From Lactonifactor sp050944855 (GTDB taxonomy: Bacteria; Bacillota; Clostridia; Lachnospirales; Lachnospiraceae): 64,000 bases of DNA. Shown here piece by piece: positions 52,680 to 62,711 of this stretch. Where the stretch lies: the NCBI GenBank assembly GCA_050944855.1, contig JBMNRU010000012.1, positions 1-64,000 on the forward strand. The letters run 5' to 3'. The notes beneath the pieces are model-generated. The model did not search any database and was not told the origin of the DNA. It saw nothing but the letters and a program-made list of their open reading frames with translations. Within the stretch, counting starts at the first letter, position 1, and each line of letters begins with the position of its first letter. The translations under genes were made by a program, and so were the position numbers.

Positions 52680-54419
52680 ATGCAAAAATTAGAACTTACT
52701 TGGATTGGAAAAGGTAAAGAACCGGCTGTAGAACCTCGTATATTACTTCATGATCCTTCAAAAGATTATGGAGATCCTAATACAGAAAATATGCTCATTC
52801 ATGGAGATAATTTACTTGCTTTAAAAGCATTGGAACAACAATATACAGGGAAAGTAAAATGTATTTATATAGATCCGCCTTATAATACTGGAGCAGCTTT
52901 TGAACATTATGATGATAATTTAGAACATTCTATTTGGCTGAAGTTGATGAAGTCTCGTTTGGAAATATTAAAAAATCTTCTAGCTCCAGAGGGTGCAATT
53001 TGTGTACAAATTGATAATGTTGAAATGGCTTATTTAAAAGTTTTGATGGATGAAGTGTTTACAAGAAAAAATCATATTAATACTATCTCTGTTAAAACAA
53101 AAGTAGCGGGAGTTAGTGGTAGTAACCTTGGAAAAAGCCTTCAAGATAATGTTGAATATATACTTCTTTACGCAAAAGATTTGGAGTCATTTAAACTCAA
53201 TGTTGTTCCACAGAAAAAGCAAGAGCTTATGGATTATATCCAAAGTTATGAGGATCAAGGAAAAAGTTGGAAATATACAACTGTACTTAAAAGAATAGAT
53301 GATGGAGACTTTGTTAAAGAATTTCCAGCTGGAAATGGCGATATGATTAAGCTTTACAAACATGAAAATTTTGAATTTGTGTCAGTTAATCAAATAGCCA
53401 AAGACGAATTTGATGGTAATACAAAAAAGGCTTATTATTCTTATATTGAAAAAATACTTAGAACTACGAATGCACAGACATCTATTAGAACAAAAGTAAT
53501 AGAAGAAACCGAAGAATTTGGTGGTAAAGGTATGTTTAGTATTGAGTATACGCCAATTAAAGGAAAAAATGCTGGTAAACTTACTCGATTTTACTACAAA
53601 GACAATAACCTTGTTGCTTGGCTTAAAGATGTAGTAGATACCGATGGTAAACTTATCTATAAATTAGATAATTCAGGTAATCTTTGGGATGATATTCAAT
53701 ACAATAACCTTACAAAAGAGGGTAATGTCCAATTCCCTAATGGTAAAAAACCAGAAAGTTTAGTGGGTAGAATTATAGAAATGTTGTCTGTTGACGGAGA
53801 TATTGTACTAGATTCATTCTTGGGTTCCGGAACGACATCGGCAACAGCACATAAATTAAATAGGAAATGGATTGGAATAGAGCTAGGAGAACATTGTTAT
53901 ACACATTGCATACCACGTTTAAATGCTGTGATTGATGGAACAGATAATGGTGGTATTACTAAAGATGTGAATTGGCAAGGTGGTGGAGGATATAAGTTTT
54001 ATGAACTTGCTCCTTCTCTTATTGAAAAAGATAAATACGGTAATCCTGTCATTTCAAGTAAGTATAACTCAAATATGCTCATAGCAGCTATTGCAAAATT
54101 GAATGGATATAATTACTCACCTGATCCAGATGTATTTTGGAAACAAGGTTATAGTCAAGACAAAAGCTATATCTATGTAACTACAAATTATATGGATTCA
54201 AAGATGCTTGATAGCATTTATTCAGACTTGGGAATGATGGAAACGCTACTTATTTGTGCTCCGGCTTTTGATATTGGACTTGATAAACGTTATGATAATA
54301 TTCAAGTGAAAAAGATTCCACAATCTGTCCTTGATAAATGTGAATATGGAGTAGATAACTATAACCTTAATGTTGTTGATATTCCAATAATTGATGAGGA
54401 GGAATGGGAAGATGATTAA
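52680..54419 (+). CDS. Type III-like DNA adenine methyltransferase (Mod)
   Basis: The 579-residue product is a beta-class methylase: D-P-P-Y-N-T-G near 65-71 comes before the SAM motif F-L-G-S-G-T-T near 379-385. It should mark a specific site with N6-methyladenine. The region between the motifs (about 160-360) is the likely target-recognition part. ATG 52680 has CGGAGGAATTG upstream. It ends inside the Res gene (8-base overlap), so both are coupled. Confidence 0.85.
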   Translation: MQKLELTWIGKGKEPAVEPRILLHDPSKDYGDPNTENMLIHGDNLLALKALEQQYTGKVKCIYIDPPYNTGAAFEHYDDNLEHSIWLKLMKSRLEILKNLLAPEGAICVQIDNVEMAYLKVLMDEVFTRKNHINTISVKTKVAGVSGSNLGKSLQDNVEYILLYAKDLESFKLNVVPQKKQELMDYIQSYEDQGKSWKYTTVLKRIDDGDFVKEFPAGNGDMIKLYKHENFEFVSVNQIAKDEFDGNTKKAYYSYIEKILRTTNAQTSIRTKVIEETEEFGGKGMFSIEYTPIKGKNAGKLTRFYYKDNNLVAWLKDVVDTDGKLIYKLDNSGNLWDDIQYNNLTKEGNVQFPNGKKPESLVGRIIEMLSVDGDIVLDSFLGSGTTSATAHKLNRKWIGIELGEHCYTHCIPRLNAVIDGTDNGGITKDVNWQGGGGYKFYELAPSLIEKDKYGNPVISSKYNSNMLIAAIAKLNGYNYSPDPDVFWKQGYSQDKSYIYVTTNYMDSKMLDSIYSDLGMMETLLICAPAFDIGLDKRYDNIQVKKIPQSVLDKCEYGVDNYNLNVVDIPIIDEEEWEDD

Positions 54420-57309
54420 AGAATCCTATACCGAAAGATATTATACTTATCATTCTAAGTATATAAGTAATGTTCTTGCTCTGCGTCCGCCACAGGAACA
54501 GAGCTTAGATTACTTTGCGAAATTATGTGATATTATTAGTCTGCAAAAAAATCCTACAACAATGCAGCAGATTATTGAAGAAAACGAAGAAGAATATAAT
54601 GCACTGCCTACCCTTGAAAAGAAAGCTAAATTTCTTCATGATAAGGCATCAACAATCGCTTCAGAGTTTTATGCAGACGATTTAAAGAATGCTCAAGAGT
54701 ATTTTAAAACACTTGGTTCATTTGAAAGAGATTTCCCTTCTGTATGTTTTGCTTTAGCGACAGGTATTGGTAAAACAAGACTTATGGGTGCCTGTATTGC
54801 GTACCTTCGTTATGAAAAAGGCATTAAAAACTTTTTTGTAATGGCACCGAATCTTACAATTTATAGAAAACTCAAGGCAGACCTTGGAAATCCATCAAAT
54901 CCTAAGTATGTATTTAAAGGATTAGATTTATTTGTTGATCCACCACGTATTGTAGATGGTGAAAACTATAATGATTTTAGGCAGATGCAGTCATTTGTTA
55001 ATGATGTTACTATCAACGTATTTAATATTTCTAAGTTAAATTCAGATAGTAAAATTAAAGCTGGACAACCTGCAAGGATTAAGCGATTAAGCGAAGTGCT
55101 TGGAGAGTCGTATTTCTCATATCTTCAATCGCTTCCAGATTTATGTATATTCATGGATGAAAGTCACCACTATCATGCCGATAAAAGTTTTGATGTTATC
55201 AATGAACTTCGCCCTATTCTTGGTGTGGAATTGACTGCTACTCCACAGATTCAAAAGGGAGCGAAGAAAGTATCATTTAAGAATGTTATTTATGAATATT
55301 CTCTTGCACACGCATTGAATGATGAAAAATATGTTAAAGTTCCGGCTGTCTTTACTCGCAAGGATTTTAGACCAGAAGAATATACAGCGGAACAGCTTGA
55401 CCATGAGAAGTTAAATGATGGTCTTCGTTTGCATGAAGATACTAAGAGTAAGCTTGAAATTTATGCTCGTACATTCGACAAACCTGTTGTAAAGCCTTTT
55501 GTTTTAGTAGTTGCTAGAGATACTGACCATTCTAAGGAAATAATGAAGTATATAAAATCAAACGATTTCTTTAATGGTTACTATGCAGATAAAGTTATGG
55601 AAATCAACTCTGCACAGCGAGGAGCTGAGAAGGACGAAAATATTGAACAGCTGTTGTCGTTAGAAAATCCGGAGAATAAGATTGAAATTGTTATTCATGT
55701 TAATATGCTGAAAGAAGGATGGGATGTAACAAACCTTTATACGATTATCCCATTGCGAGCATCAGCTTCTGAGACTTTAACAGAGCAGACAATTGGACGT
55801 GGACTTCGTCTTCCATATGGTGAACGCACTGGTGTTGATGAGGTTGACCGTTTATCTATTGTGAGTCACGATAAATACGAAGCTATTATAAATCTAGCAA
55901 ATGATCCGGAATCTCTTGTTAGAAAAGTATATTATATTGATGAAACTGAGCAGCAAACAGAAGGTCCGAAAGAAACAATAGAAATGCCTACAACTTACGA
56001 TTACATTGTTGAAGATGTAAGTTTTACAGAACAGCTAGCTATGACGTTAATGGAAACACCTACTTATTCTGTTACTACGGAACATGAAAAACCAAAAGTT
56101 GAAGAACAAGTAAAAGAAGTTGCTCAGTTTGTTGCTTCGTATACTTCAAAGAGTGTTACAGAGTTGAATCGTCAGATTAAGACTTTCAATGCCGTGAAGG
56201 ATCCGGAAATAAGAGAAGCAATTCATAAGACTGTTGTTGCAGAAACTATAAAACAGTTCCCACATATGAATTTACAACCGGAAACATTAACATCGGTTGT
56301 AGAAAAAGCAATTGAAACTTGTGTTCAAGCATTAACCGATTGCGTTATTCCGATACCTCAAACTGTTGTTCAACCATTTAATGAAGTGAAACGAGGATTT
56401 GTAGACTTTGATTTAGAAACAAGAAACATGAATTGGCATCCTTCAAGTCAATCTATGGTCGGAACTGAACTTCGGGAAGGCGGAGAAACTTTCGAACATA
56501 ACCCAGAAATTGCAGCAACCACAAGGGTGGATTCAGCTGAAAACGAGATAGTAAGACATATTATCGTTCATGAGAATGTAGATTATTCTACTTGTGCCGA
56601 TTTACTTTATAAGCTTGTTGGTGAAGCAAAGTCTCATTTCTGTACTTATTTATCAGAAGAAGATGCAGTAGAAGTTATGTATCAGCGTCAAACAACTATT
56701 GCTGATTTAATTTATGCTCAAATGATGCAACACTTCTATACAAATGAAGTTAAGTATCGTGCTACAGAAATGAGACCATTCTCTCGTATTGAAACGGGTT
56801 TTGGTGGCAAAATTAAATCTGATGAAATATACGACTTAAGAGCAACCATGCCAGCAAGTGAAGTTCGTTCAAAGGTATTTAATGGCTTTAAGAAAGCTTG
56901 TCACACATTATATAAGTTTGATAGCGATACAGAACGTAAATTTGCAATCGTGCTTGAAAATGATACCGCAGTAGATAAATGGATGAGACCTTCACCAAAG
57001 CAGTTCGATATATATTACGGTCCGGGTGGTATGAGCAGATACGAACCTGACTTTATTGTGGAAACTGATAATGGCATTTTTATGATTGAGACTAAAGCAA
57101 GTAACGAGCTTAAGAGTAAAGATGTAATTGAAAAAGCAAAGGCTGCAAACGAATATTGCAAAGCTGTTTCTGAATGGAATGCTGAAAATGAAGGAAAGCC
57201 TTGGACATATGTATTGATTTCACATGATGAAGTACGCTTAAATTCTAGTTTCAAATATTTGGTTGAGAATAGAGTTAATTACGAGCAAATTCAACTAGAA
57301 AACATATAA
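54412..57309 (+). CDS. Type III-like restriction subunit (Res)
   Basis: The 965-residue product is an SF2 helicase with G-I-G-K-T-R near 119-124 and D-E-S-H-H near 248-252. A C-terminal PD-(D/E)xK nuclease carries Y-E-P-D-F and then E-T-K at about 877-895. It should translocate and cut unmodified DNA with Mod. ATG 54412 has GAGGAGG upstream. A family member of normal length, with no frame breaks. Confidence 0.85.
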   Translation: MIKESYTERYYTYHSKYISNVLALRPPQEQSLDYFAKLCDIISLQKNPTTMQQIIEENEEEYNALPTLEKKAKFLHDKASTIASEFYADDLKNAQEYFKTLGSFERDFPSVCFALATGIGKTRLMGACIAYLRYEKGIKNFFVMAPNLTIYRKLKADLGNPSNPKYVFKGLDLFVDPPRIVDGENYNDFRQMQSFVNDVTINVFNISKLNSDSKIKAGQPARIKRLSEVLGESYFSYLQSLPDLCIFMDESHHYHADKSFDVINELRPILGVELTATPQIQKGAKKVSFKNVIYEYSLAHALNDEKYVKVPAVFTRKDFRPEEYTAEQLDHEKLNDGLRLHEDTKSKLEIYARTFDKPVVKPFVLVVARDTDHSKEIMKYIKSNDFFNGYYADKVMEINSAQRGAEKDENIEQLLSLENPENKIEIVIHVNMLKEGWDVTNLYTIIPLRASASETLTEQTIGRGLRLPYGERTGVDEVDRLSIVSHDKYEAIINLANDPESLVRKVYYIDETEQQTEGPKETIEMPTTYDYIVEDVSFTEQLAMTLMETPTYSVTTEHEKPKVEEQVKEVAQFVASYTSKSVTELNRQIKTFNAVKDPEIREAIHKTVVAETIKQFPHMNLQPETLTSVVEKAIETCVQALTDCVIPIPQTVVQPFNEVKRGFVDFDLETRNMNWHPSSQSMVGTELREGGETFEHNPEIAATTRVDSAENEIVRHIIVHENVDYSTCADLLYKLVGEAKSHFCTYLSEEDAVEVMYQRQTTIADLIYAQMMQHFYTNEVKYRATEMRPFSRIETGFGGKIKSDEIYDLRATMPASEVRSKVFNGFKKACHTLYKFDSDTERKFAIVLENDTAVDKWMRPSPKQFDIYYGPGGMSRYEPDFIVETDNGIFMIETKASNELKSKDVIEKAKAANEYCKAVSEWNAENEGKPWTYVLISHDEVRLNSSFKYLVENRVNYEQIQLENI

Positions 57310-57331
57310 GAATGTGAGGTGAGGAAATAAT

Positions 57332-59176
57332 ATGTGGTTAGATAACGCTTCAGATATTGATATTTTATTCTACGAACCTTATGCAAGAATAATATCTGAC
57401 ATTGCAAAAAATAAAGAATATAATCCATTAACGATTGGTGTATTTGGATTATGGGGAGCTGGAAAATCAACCTTACTAAGTTTAATTGATAATAAGCTTA
57501 AAGACGAGAAAAAAATTATTTGTGTAACTATCAATGCATGGATGTTTGAAACCTATGATGATGCTAAAACTGCAATCATGGAAGCATTATTACAGGAGTT
57601 AAAAGAAAAAGCACCATCAGAAAAAGTTAGAGAAAATCTTGGGAACTTAATAAAACGTGTTGATTGGTTTAAATTAGGAACAAAAGCAGTATCAAAATTT
57701 GCACCATTGGTTGCAAGTGTAGTTAGCGGGAATCCATTGCCCATGTTATTGAATGTAACTGGTAGTGCTGAGGAAATAGGAAACACTGTAAAAAATGCCG
57801 CTGATTCGATTCAGTCGTTAAAAGATGAATATTGGAAAGACTATGATTCCGTAACGGATAACAGTGCAGTGAATAATATTAGAAAATTCAGAGAAGAATT
57901 TTCAGCTTCCTTAGAAGATGATGGTATTGAAAATGTTGTAATTATGATTGACGATTTGGATAGATGTAGTCCAGAACGTATAATTGAAATTTTGGAAGTT
58001 ATAAAACTATTTTTGGCAGTTGAAAGAACAACATTCATTATTGCAGCTGATGAGAATGTAATAAAATATGCTATTCGTGGTAAGTATCCACCTATGAATG
58101 GGTTTGACGTAGAATTAGACAAAGAATATATTGAAAAAATAATACAACTCCCAATATATATTCCGGAATTATCTGCAAAAGATATTCAAAACTATTTGAT
58201 CTTATTAGTAGCTCAAAGCTTTTTAATGAAAGATTCTTTTGATAAATTATTAAAAAAAATCTTTGATAAGAAGATGACAGTTTCAGGCGATGTTATTAGT
58301 TTGGCACAATTGAATAAGTTGATTGAAGAATTAGACTTAACATGGAAGCAAGACGGTGACATAGAGTATAAAAAAATATCAGTAATAATTGATGAAATAC
58401 GAGACATTGTTGCATATACTTTAAAAGGCAATCCACGACAAGCAAAACGTTTTCTGAACACATTTATTACAAAGCGAAAATTAGCACAGATTTACTATGG
58501 TGAAGAACTGAGCATGGAAATATTAGCTAAACTGCTAGTGCTTCAAAAAATAGATAATGATTTGTTTATTCAATTAAATGAGTGGAACAAGGAATTTGAT
58601 ACGGAAAATCGTAAATTTAAAGAAATGCGACTTGCTGTGGAAAAGAGCGATGGAAAAGGATACGAACCATGGCTGAACCCACAAGTAAAAAAGTGGCTTA
58701 ATTGTAAACCTAAGGACTTAGAAAATCAGCTATTAGATAAGTATTTTTATTTAACAAGAGAAAATTTAAATCAAAGAGACATTGACTTATCTTCATTTAG
58801 TAGTAATACAAAATATGTATTAGAGAGAATAGGAAATGCAACAAGTGGATTAATGAGTTCAATAATTGAGGAAGCAAAAGCGTTGAATTCCGAAGAAATT
58901 AAAGATGTTTTGAATGTTGTTGTTTCCAAGATTGAAAAAGGTGAATTAAAACACTTTGTTATTAGAGATTTCTATATTAATTTTGAAAGCTATCGAGATA
59001 AAATTGCAAACGCCTTAGCTAAATCTAATATTGTCATTGGACCACCAGAGATGGCGGCTTTGAGAACAATGTATCAGACTGATTCGAAAAATTTGGAAAA
59101 TGCATTCGATGAAATGCTATCCAAAGGAACGATGAAACCAAAAGTCTTATCTGATATTAAGAAGAAGGAGGCTTAA
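57332..59176 (+). CDS. qatA: QatA: KAP-family P-loop NTPase
   Basis: The 614-residue product has a KAP-type Walker A, G-L-W-G-A-G-K-S with K45, and a Walker B I-D-D-L-D near 207-211 followed by R-C-S. It is the ATPase of the Qat anti-phage system. GTGAGGTGAGG precedes the ATG. The next three genes complete the qat set in the usual order. Confidence 0.85.
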   Translation: MWLDNASDIDILFYEPYARIISDIAKNKEYNPLTIGVFGLWGAGKSTLLSLIDNKLKDEKKIICVTINAWMFETYDDAKTAIMEALLQELKEKAPSEKVRENLGNLIKRVDWFKLGTKAVSKFAPLVASVVSGNPLPMLLNVTGSAEEIGNTVKNAADSIQSLKDEYWKDYDSVTDNSAVNNIRKFREEFSASLEDDGIENVVIMIDDLDRCSPERIIEILEVIKLFLAVERTTFIIAADENVIKYAIRGKYPPMNGFDVELDKEYIEKIIQLPIYIPELSAKDIQNYLILLVAQSFLMKDSFDKLLKKIFDKKMTVSGDVISLAQLNKLIEELDLTWKQDGDIEYKKISVIIDEIRDIVAYTLKGNPRQAKRFLNTFITKRKLAQIYYGEELSMEILAKLLVLQKIDNDLFIQLNEWNKEFDTENRKFKEMRLAVEKSDGKGYEPWLNPQVKKWLNCKPKDLENQLLDKYFYLTRENLNQRDIDLSSFSSNTKYVLERIGNATSGLMSSIIEEAKALNSEEIKDVLNVVVSKIEKGELKHFVIRDFYINFESYRDKIANALAKSNIVIGPPEMAALRTMYQTDSKNLENAFDEMLSKGTMKPKVLSDIKKKEA

Positions 59177-59178
59177 AT

Positions 59179-59862
59179 ATGGGAACATCTAAAGGTTATA
59201 TAGCACCAACGACACCTAATTGGTCACAAGCAAAAAGAGCAGTAACATCGTTTGCTAAAAATGGGGATTATGCGTCTAAAGCAAATGCAGCAAGTAAGTA
59301 TGCATCTGCTGTGAAAGCTGATATGTCTACTGTAAATACTTTTAATTCTGCTACTTCAAGAGTATTAGGATTTGCTCAAAGTGTAGCTTCAAAAGGATTA
59401 GACGATGCCTTGAGAGATTATAATCGAGAGGACTTGATTGGTAAACCATCAGATGTAGTTTGGTCAGAATTGCTTAATGATTTTACAAATGCAGGTGCTA
59501 CTACAGAGGACAATATAGCTGCGGATGCATTGTCACAAGGATTAGCTAACCTAGAGATAGATGATATCTCAAAAATTGGAGATATTTCTACAGAAGCATT
59601 ACTTAAAGAAATGTTGAAAGAATATATAAAAGCACATTTTGATTTTTGTTATGAAGAGAAAATATCAAAAGGTAGAAGTCCTATGCAGACTGCGGAAGTA
59701 CTGAATAAGATGCATGAATACATAGAAAATTCTATAGATGGTGATCTCAATTTATCAATGATAAAAACGGTAAATTTTGCGGATATTAAAAGTTCAGATG
59801 TTGTTAAAAACGCTTTATATGACGCCTATTCGATATTTGAAAGATATTACGAGGAGGAATAA
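59179..59862 (+). CDS. qatB: QatB: small helical partner
   Basis: The 227-residue product begins G-T-S-K-G-Y, like other QatB proteins, and is helical with no enzyme motif. It lies 2 bases after qatA and 2 bases before qatC. Identification rests on its position and its N-terminal motif. Confidence 0.8.
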   Translation: MGTSKGYIAPTTPNWSQAKRAVTSFAKNGDYASKANAASKYASAVKADMSTVNTFNSATSRVLGFAQSVASKGLDDALRDYNREDLIGKPSDVVWSELLNDFTNAGATTEDNIAADALSQGLANLEIDDISKIGDISTEALLKEMLKEYIKAHFDFCYEEKISKGRSPMQTAEVLNKMHEYIENSIDGDLNLSMIKTVNFADIKSSDVVKNALYDAYSIFERYYEEE

Positions 59863-59864
59863 TT

Positions 59865-61235
59865 ATGCGATTTTGGATTGATAAAGAACAAGAGAGTCAA
59901 CCATCTGGAGTGTGGCAAGATTCTTATGTTTTTTCGATTAATAGAAAAAAATATAGCACAATATTTACAAATATTACAGACATTTGGTATCGAATGGATT
60001 GTCTGGAGATTGATGCGATATATGAAGATTTATTCATTATAGGAATAAGTATTTTCTCTCTAGATAAGAGAATTAACAGGCGTCTTTTTAAAGATTGTTG
60101 GACGAGAGAAATATTTGTTTCTATTCCGGTTCTCGAATATGATACATGGTTACCAACTACCGAAAATTGGGAAAGAATGCTTGGCTTTTTAACGGGTGAT
60201 ATATGGCATATTGAGTTTAGAAAAAGTGAAATGGTATATAGTCTAAGAGAAAATCCAAATAGAAAGCATTTAAATATTAAAGGATGTGACTGTGTTTGCC
60301 TGTTTTCAGGTGGTTTAGACTCCTTATGTGGTGCTATTAAATTGTTAGAGGACGGAGCTTCACCATGTTTATTGGGACATAATGAGTATCCTAAGCTTAG
60401 AAAAAAGCAAAAAGATTTTGTGGAAATCTTTCAAGAAATATATGAAGATCAAAAAGTTGATTTTATAAGTTTTACTGCAAATTCTAGAGCTCCAATTAGT
60501 AGTATTAATGGGAAATTAAATGGTAGTGAAAACACTTCCCGTGGTCGTTCATTATTATTCTTATGTGCTGCTTTGAGTATTGCTGGTATTCTTGGGAAAA
60601 ACATTCCAATTTATATTCCTGAAAATGGTTTTATTGGACTTAATATTTCTTTGACAAAAAGTAGAAAAGGTACTTGTAGTACAAGGACAACTCATCCATA
60701 TTTTTTATCCCAATTCAACAACATTCTTGAAATGGTAGGAATAGAGAATTCGATTAACAATTTTTTTGCATTTAATACGAAACGAGAAGTTGTGAATCAA
60801 GTAAAATATACAGAGGCTTTTAAGGCTTGTTATGCCGATACAATATCTTGTTCTCATCCATGCTTATCAAGATATAACAAATTTGGAGAGAAAGAATATC
60901 CTATAAATTGTGGATATTGTTATCCATGTTTGATTCGAAAAAGTTCGGTTCTTGATGTAGAAAGAGATAAAAAATATTCTTTTGCTGGAGAAACATATGA
61001 ATTTCTGATGGCGAACGAGGAAAATGATAAAGGCTCAGATTTAAGAGCTGTGTTAAGTAGCGTTTATCGCTATAAACATATATCTGAAGAAGATTTAAAA
61101 AGATTTATTAGAAGTGTAGGACGATTAACCACTGAGGAAGTAGAAAAGTTTTTGAGAGTGTATAAAAGTTCGATGGAAGATCTAATAGAGTTATTTGCTG
61201 AAGATGAAAGAATGAGGAGGTATCTGGGGATATGA
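59865..61235 (+). CDS. qatC: QatC: QueC-like nucleotide-dependent enzyme
   Basis: The 456-residue product carries the PP-loop S-G-G-L-D-S near 148-153 and a C-terminal cysteine cluster (C-S-H-P-C ... C-G-Y-C-Y-P-C, about 327-362), like QueC, which makes the 7-deazaguanine precursor preQ0. In Qat it is thought to modify a protein or nucleotide target. It overlaps qatD by 4 bases. Confidence 0.85.
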   Translation: MRFWIDKEQESQPSGVWQDSYVFSINRKKYSTIFTNITDIWYRMDCLEIDAIYEDLFIIGISIFSLDKRINRRLFKDCWTREIFVSIPVLEYDTWLPTTENWERMLGFLTGDIWHIEFRKSEMVYSLRENPNRKHLNIKGCDCVCLFSGGLDSLCGAIKLLEDGASPCLLGHNEYPKLRKKQKDFVEIFQEIYEDQKVDFISFTANSRAPISSINGKLNGSENTSRGRSLLFLCAALSIAGILGKNIPIYIPENGFIGLNISLTKSRKGTCSTRTTHPYFLSQFNNILEMVGIENSINNFFAFNTKREVVNQVKYTEAFKACYADTISCSHPCLSRYNKFGEKEYPINCGYCYPCLIRKSSVLDVERDKKYSFAGETYEFLMANEENDKGSDLRAVLSSVYRYKHISEEDLKRFIRSVGRLTTEEVEKFLRVYKSSMEDLIELFAEDERMRRYLGI

Positions 61236-61960
61236 TTTCCGGTCTAATAGATACACATTTTCACTTAGACTTCTATCAAAATCATAATGAACTATATAAA
61301 ATAATCAACGAAAATAAACAATATACTCTGTGTATGACCAATTCCCCCGGCGTTTATTTATCTTGCAAAAATTTGTATCCAGAAACAAAGTATTTGAAAT
61401 TTGCATTAGGATTTCACCCTTTGGATACTTCATTGAAAGATGAAGACTTTAATCATTTTATTAGAATGGCTAAGAATGTTAATTATATAGGTGAGGTAGG
61501 ACTTGATTTCAAATCAGCTAAATCATTAGATATTAAAAAACAGTTGTATTATTTTGAAAGAATTGTTGAAATGTCTGCAAATGAGAATAAGCTTCTATCA
61601 GTTCATATAAAAGGAGCCGAGAAAGAGTTAATTGAAATCATTTCTAAACATAAACCACGAAAATGTATTGTTCATTGGTATGGCGGTTCTACTAAGCATT
61701 TGCAAGATTTAATAGAATTAGGGTGTTACTTTTCAGTTAATTCAAATATGACTTTAAATACTCAAGCACTTCAGAGAGTGAAATTAATTCCTGATGAACG
61801 TATTCTGATTGAAAGTGATGGCCCTTTTTCGAAAGTAAACGGAAAAAAATACCATCCTAAGTCGTTGGTTGATATATATACATCAATAGCTATGGTGAGA
61901 AATGATAAAGATTTAGCAGAACATGTGTATAATAATTTTAAAACTATTCTAACATTATAA
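61232..61960 (+). CDS. qatD: QatD: TatD-like metal-dependent hydrolase
   Basis: The 242-residue product has the TatD ligand set: H9-F-H11, G-E-V-G-L-D near 87-93, S-V-H near 126, V-H-W near 147 and S-D-G-P near 193. It should cleave a nucleic acid or related ester. GAGGAGG lies in the end of qatC. The intergenic tail after it holds hairpins that could terminate the operon. Confidence 0.85.
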   Translation: MISGLIDTHFHLDFYQNHNELYKIINENKQYTLCMTNSPGVYLSCKNLYPETKYLKFALGFHPLDTSLKDEDFNHFIRMAKNVNYIGEVGLDFKSAKSLDIKKQLYYFERIVEMSANENKLLSVHIKGAEKELIEIISKHKPRKCIVHWYGGSTKHLQDLIELGCYFSVNSNMTLNTQALQRVKLIPDERILIESDGPFSKVNGKKYHPKSLVDIYTSIAMVRNDKDLAEHVYNNFKTILTL

Positions 61961-62058
61961 GCTTCGTAAAGCATTATTAAATAAAGCACATATCCATAGG
62001 CGAAATCAGAAATTCGTTTATAGGTCTGCTTTTTAAAATAGTTCCGTATAAACAAAAG

Positions 62059-62104
62059 AAGCTCAGCGGCTGATGTTTAAATACATCGCTGTCTGAGCTT
62101 TTTA
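62059..62104. terminator. Bidirectional terminator between qat and the regulatory module
   Basis: AAGCTCAG on one side pairs with CTGAGCTT on the other with further inner pairing, and T/A tracts on both sides. It serves qatD from the left and the metalloprotease gene from the right. Confidence 0.65.
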
Positions 62105-62650
62105 TCATTCGTAATGTATATCATCATAGTCCCTTAAGTCATCTTTCAGGAACCCTGATTTACGAATGTACATCGGATTGAGCATTTCTCCTTTTTCTTG
62201 AAGTAAGGTGAATTTATAATCCAGCAGTGCTGCTGGAACATAAAGCATTTTGGCAGTTTCAAAAAATGAGTATTCGGAAAGATGCTCCAAAACTTTCTCA
62301 TCTTCGAGAATAAGTTCAGCCACAAAGAAATTGGCTTCATCTTCTTCTTGTGAACCACCGTCCAAAACTTCCATTTCTTGAAAGCCTTTCATCATCGCAA
62401 TTTTTGTATGTAGTACTGCATGACCTAATTCGTGAGCAACCAAAATACGCTCAAGAATTTCATTTACATTACTGTCTATAACTATATTTTTCTGTCTTGA
62501 TTGGTAAAAAAAGAATCCTTTTAATTTCTTTTCCAAGTCGTAGTAGTGAATTTTAATTCCTAATAGTTTACATAGCTCATAAGGATCTCTGGTATGGTAT
62601 TTCTTTACCAATTTTTCTACTGTCTCTATAATATGTTTTGCCGTTCTCAT
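62105..62650 (-). CDS. immA: ImmA/IrrE-type metalloprotease
   Basis: The 181-residue product has the zinc-protease motif H-E-L-G-H at about 73-77 and a downstream E-E-D-E-A-N-F-F-V-A-E-L. It cleaves the partner XRE repressor in ICEBs1-like elements, leading to excision. ATG at 62650 (minus strand) has GGGAGGTGAC upstream; a longer frame to 62674 lacks this. It lies downstream of the repressor on the same strand. Confidence 0.85.
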   Translation of the reverse strand: MRTAKHIIETVEKLVKKYHTRDPYELCKLLGIKIHYYDLEKKLKGFFFYQSRQKNIVIDSNVNEILERILVAHELGHAVLHTKIAMMKGFQEMEVLDGGSQEEDEANFFVAELILEDEKVLEHLSEYSFFETAKMLYVPAALLDYKFTLLQEKGEMLNPMYIRKSGFLKDDLRDYDDIHYE

Positions 62651-62711
62651 TTGTGTCACCTCCCAATTGAACACAGAAAACGAAACTCTGTGAATGAGGA
62701 ATTAGCACAAT

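Noticed and set aside
49604..57309. DISARM system
   Set aside because: A DrmD-like helicase and a methylase are present, but no drmA, drmB or drmC homologue, and the third gene is a type III Res.
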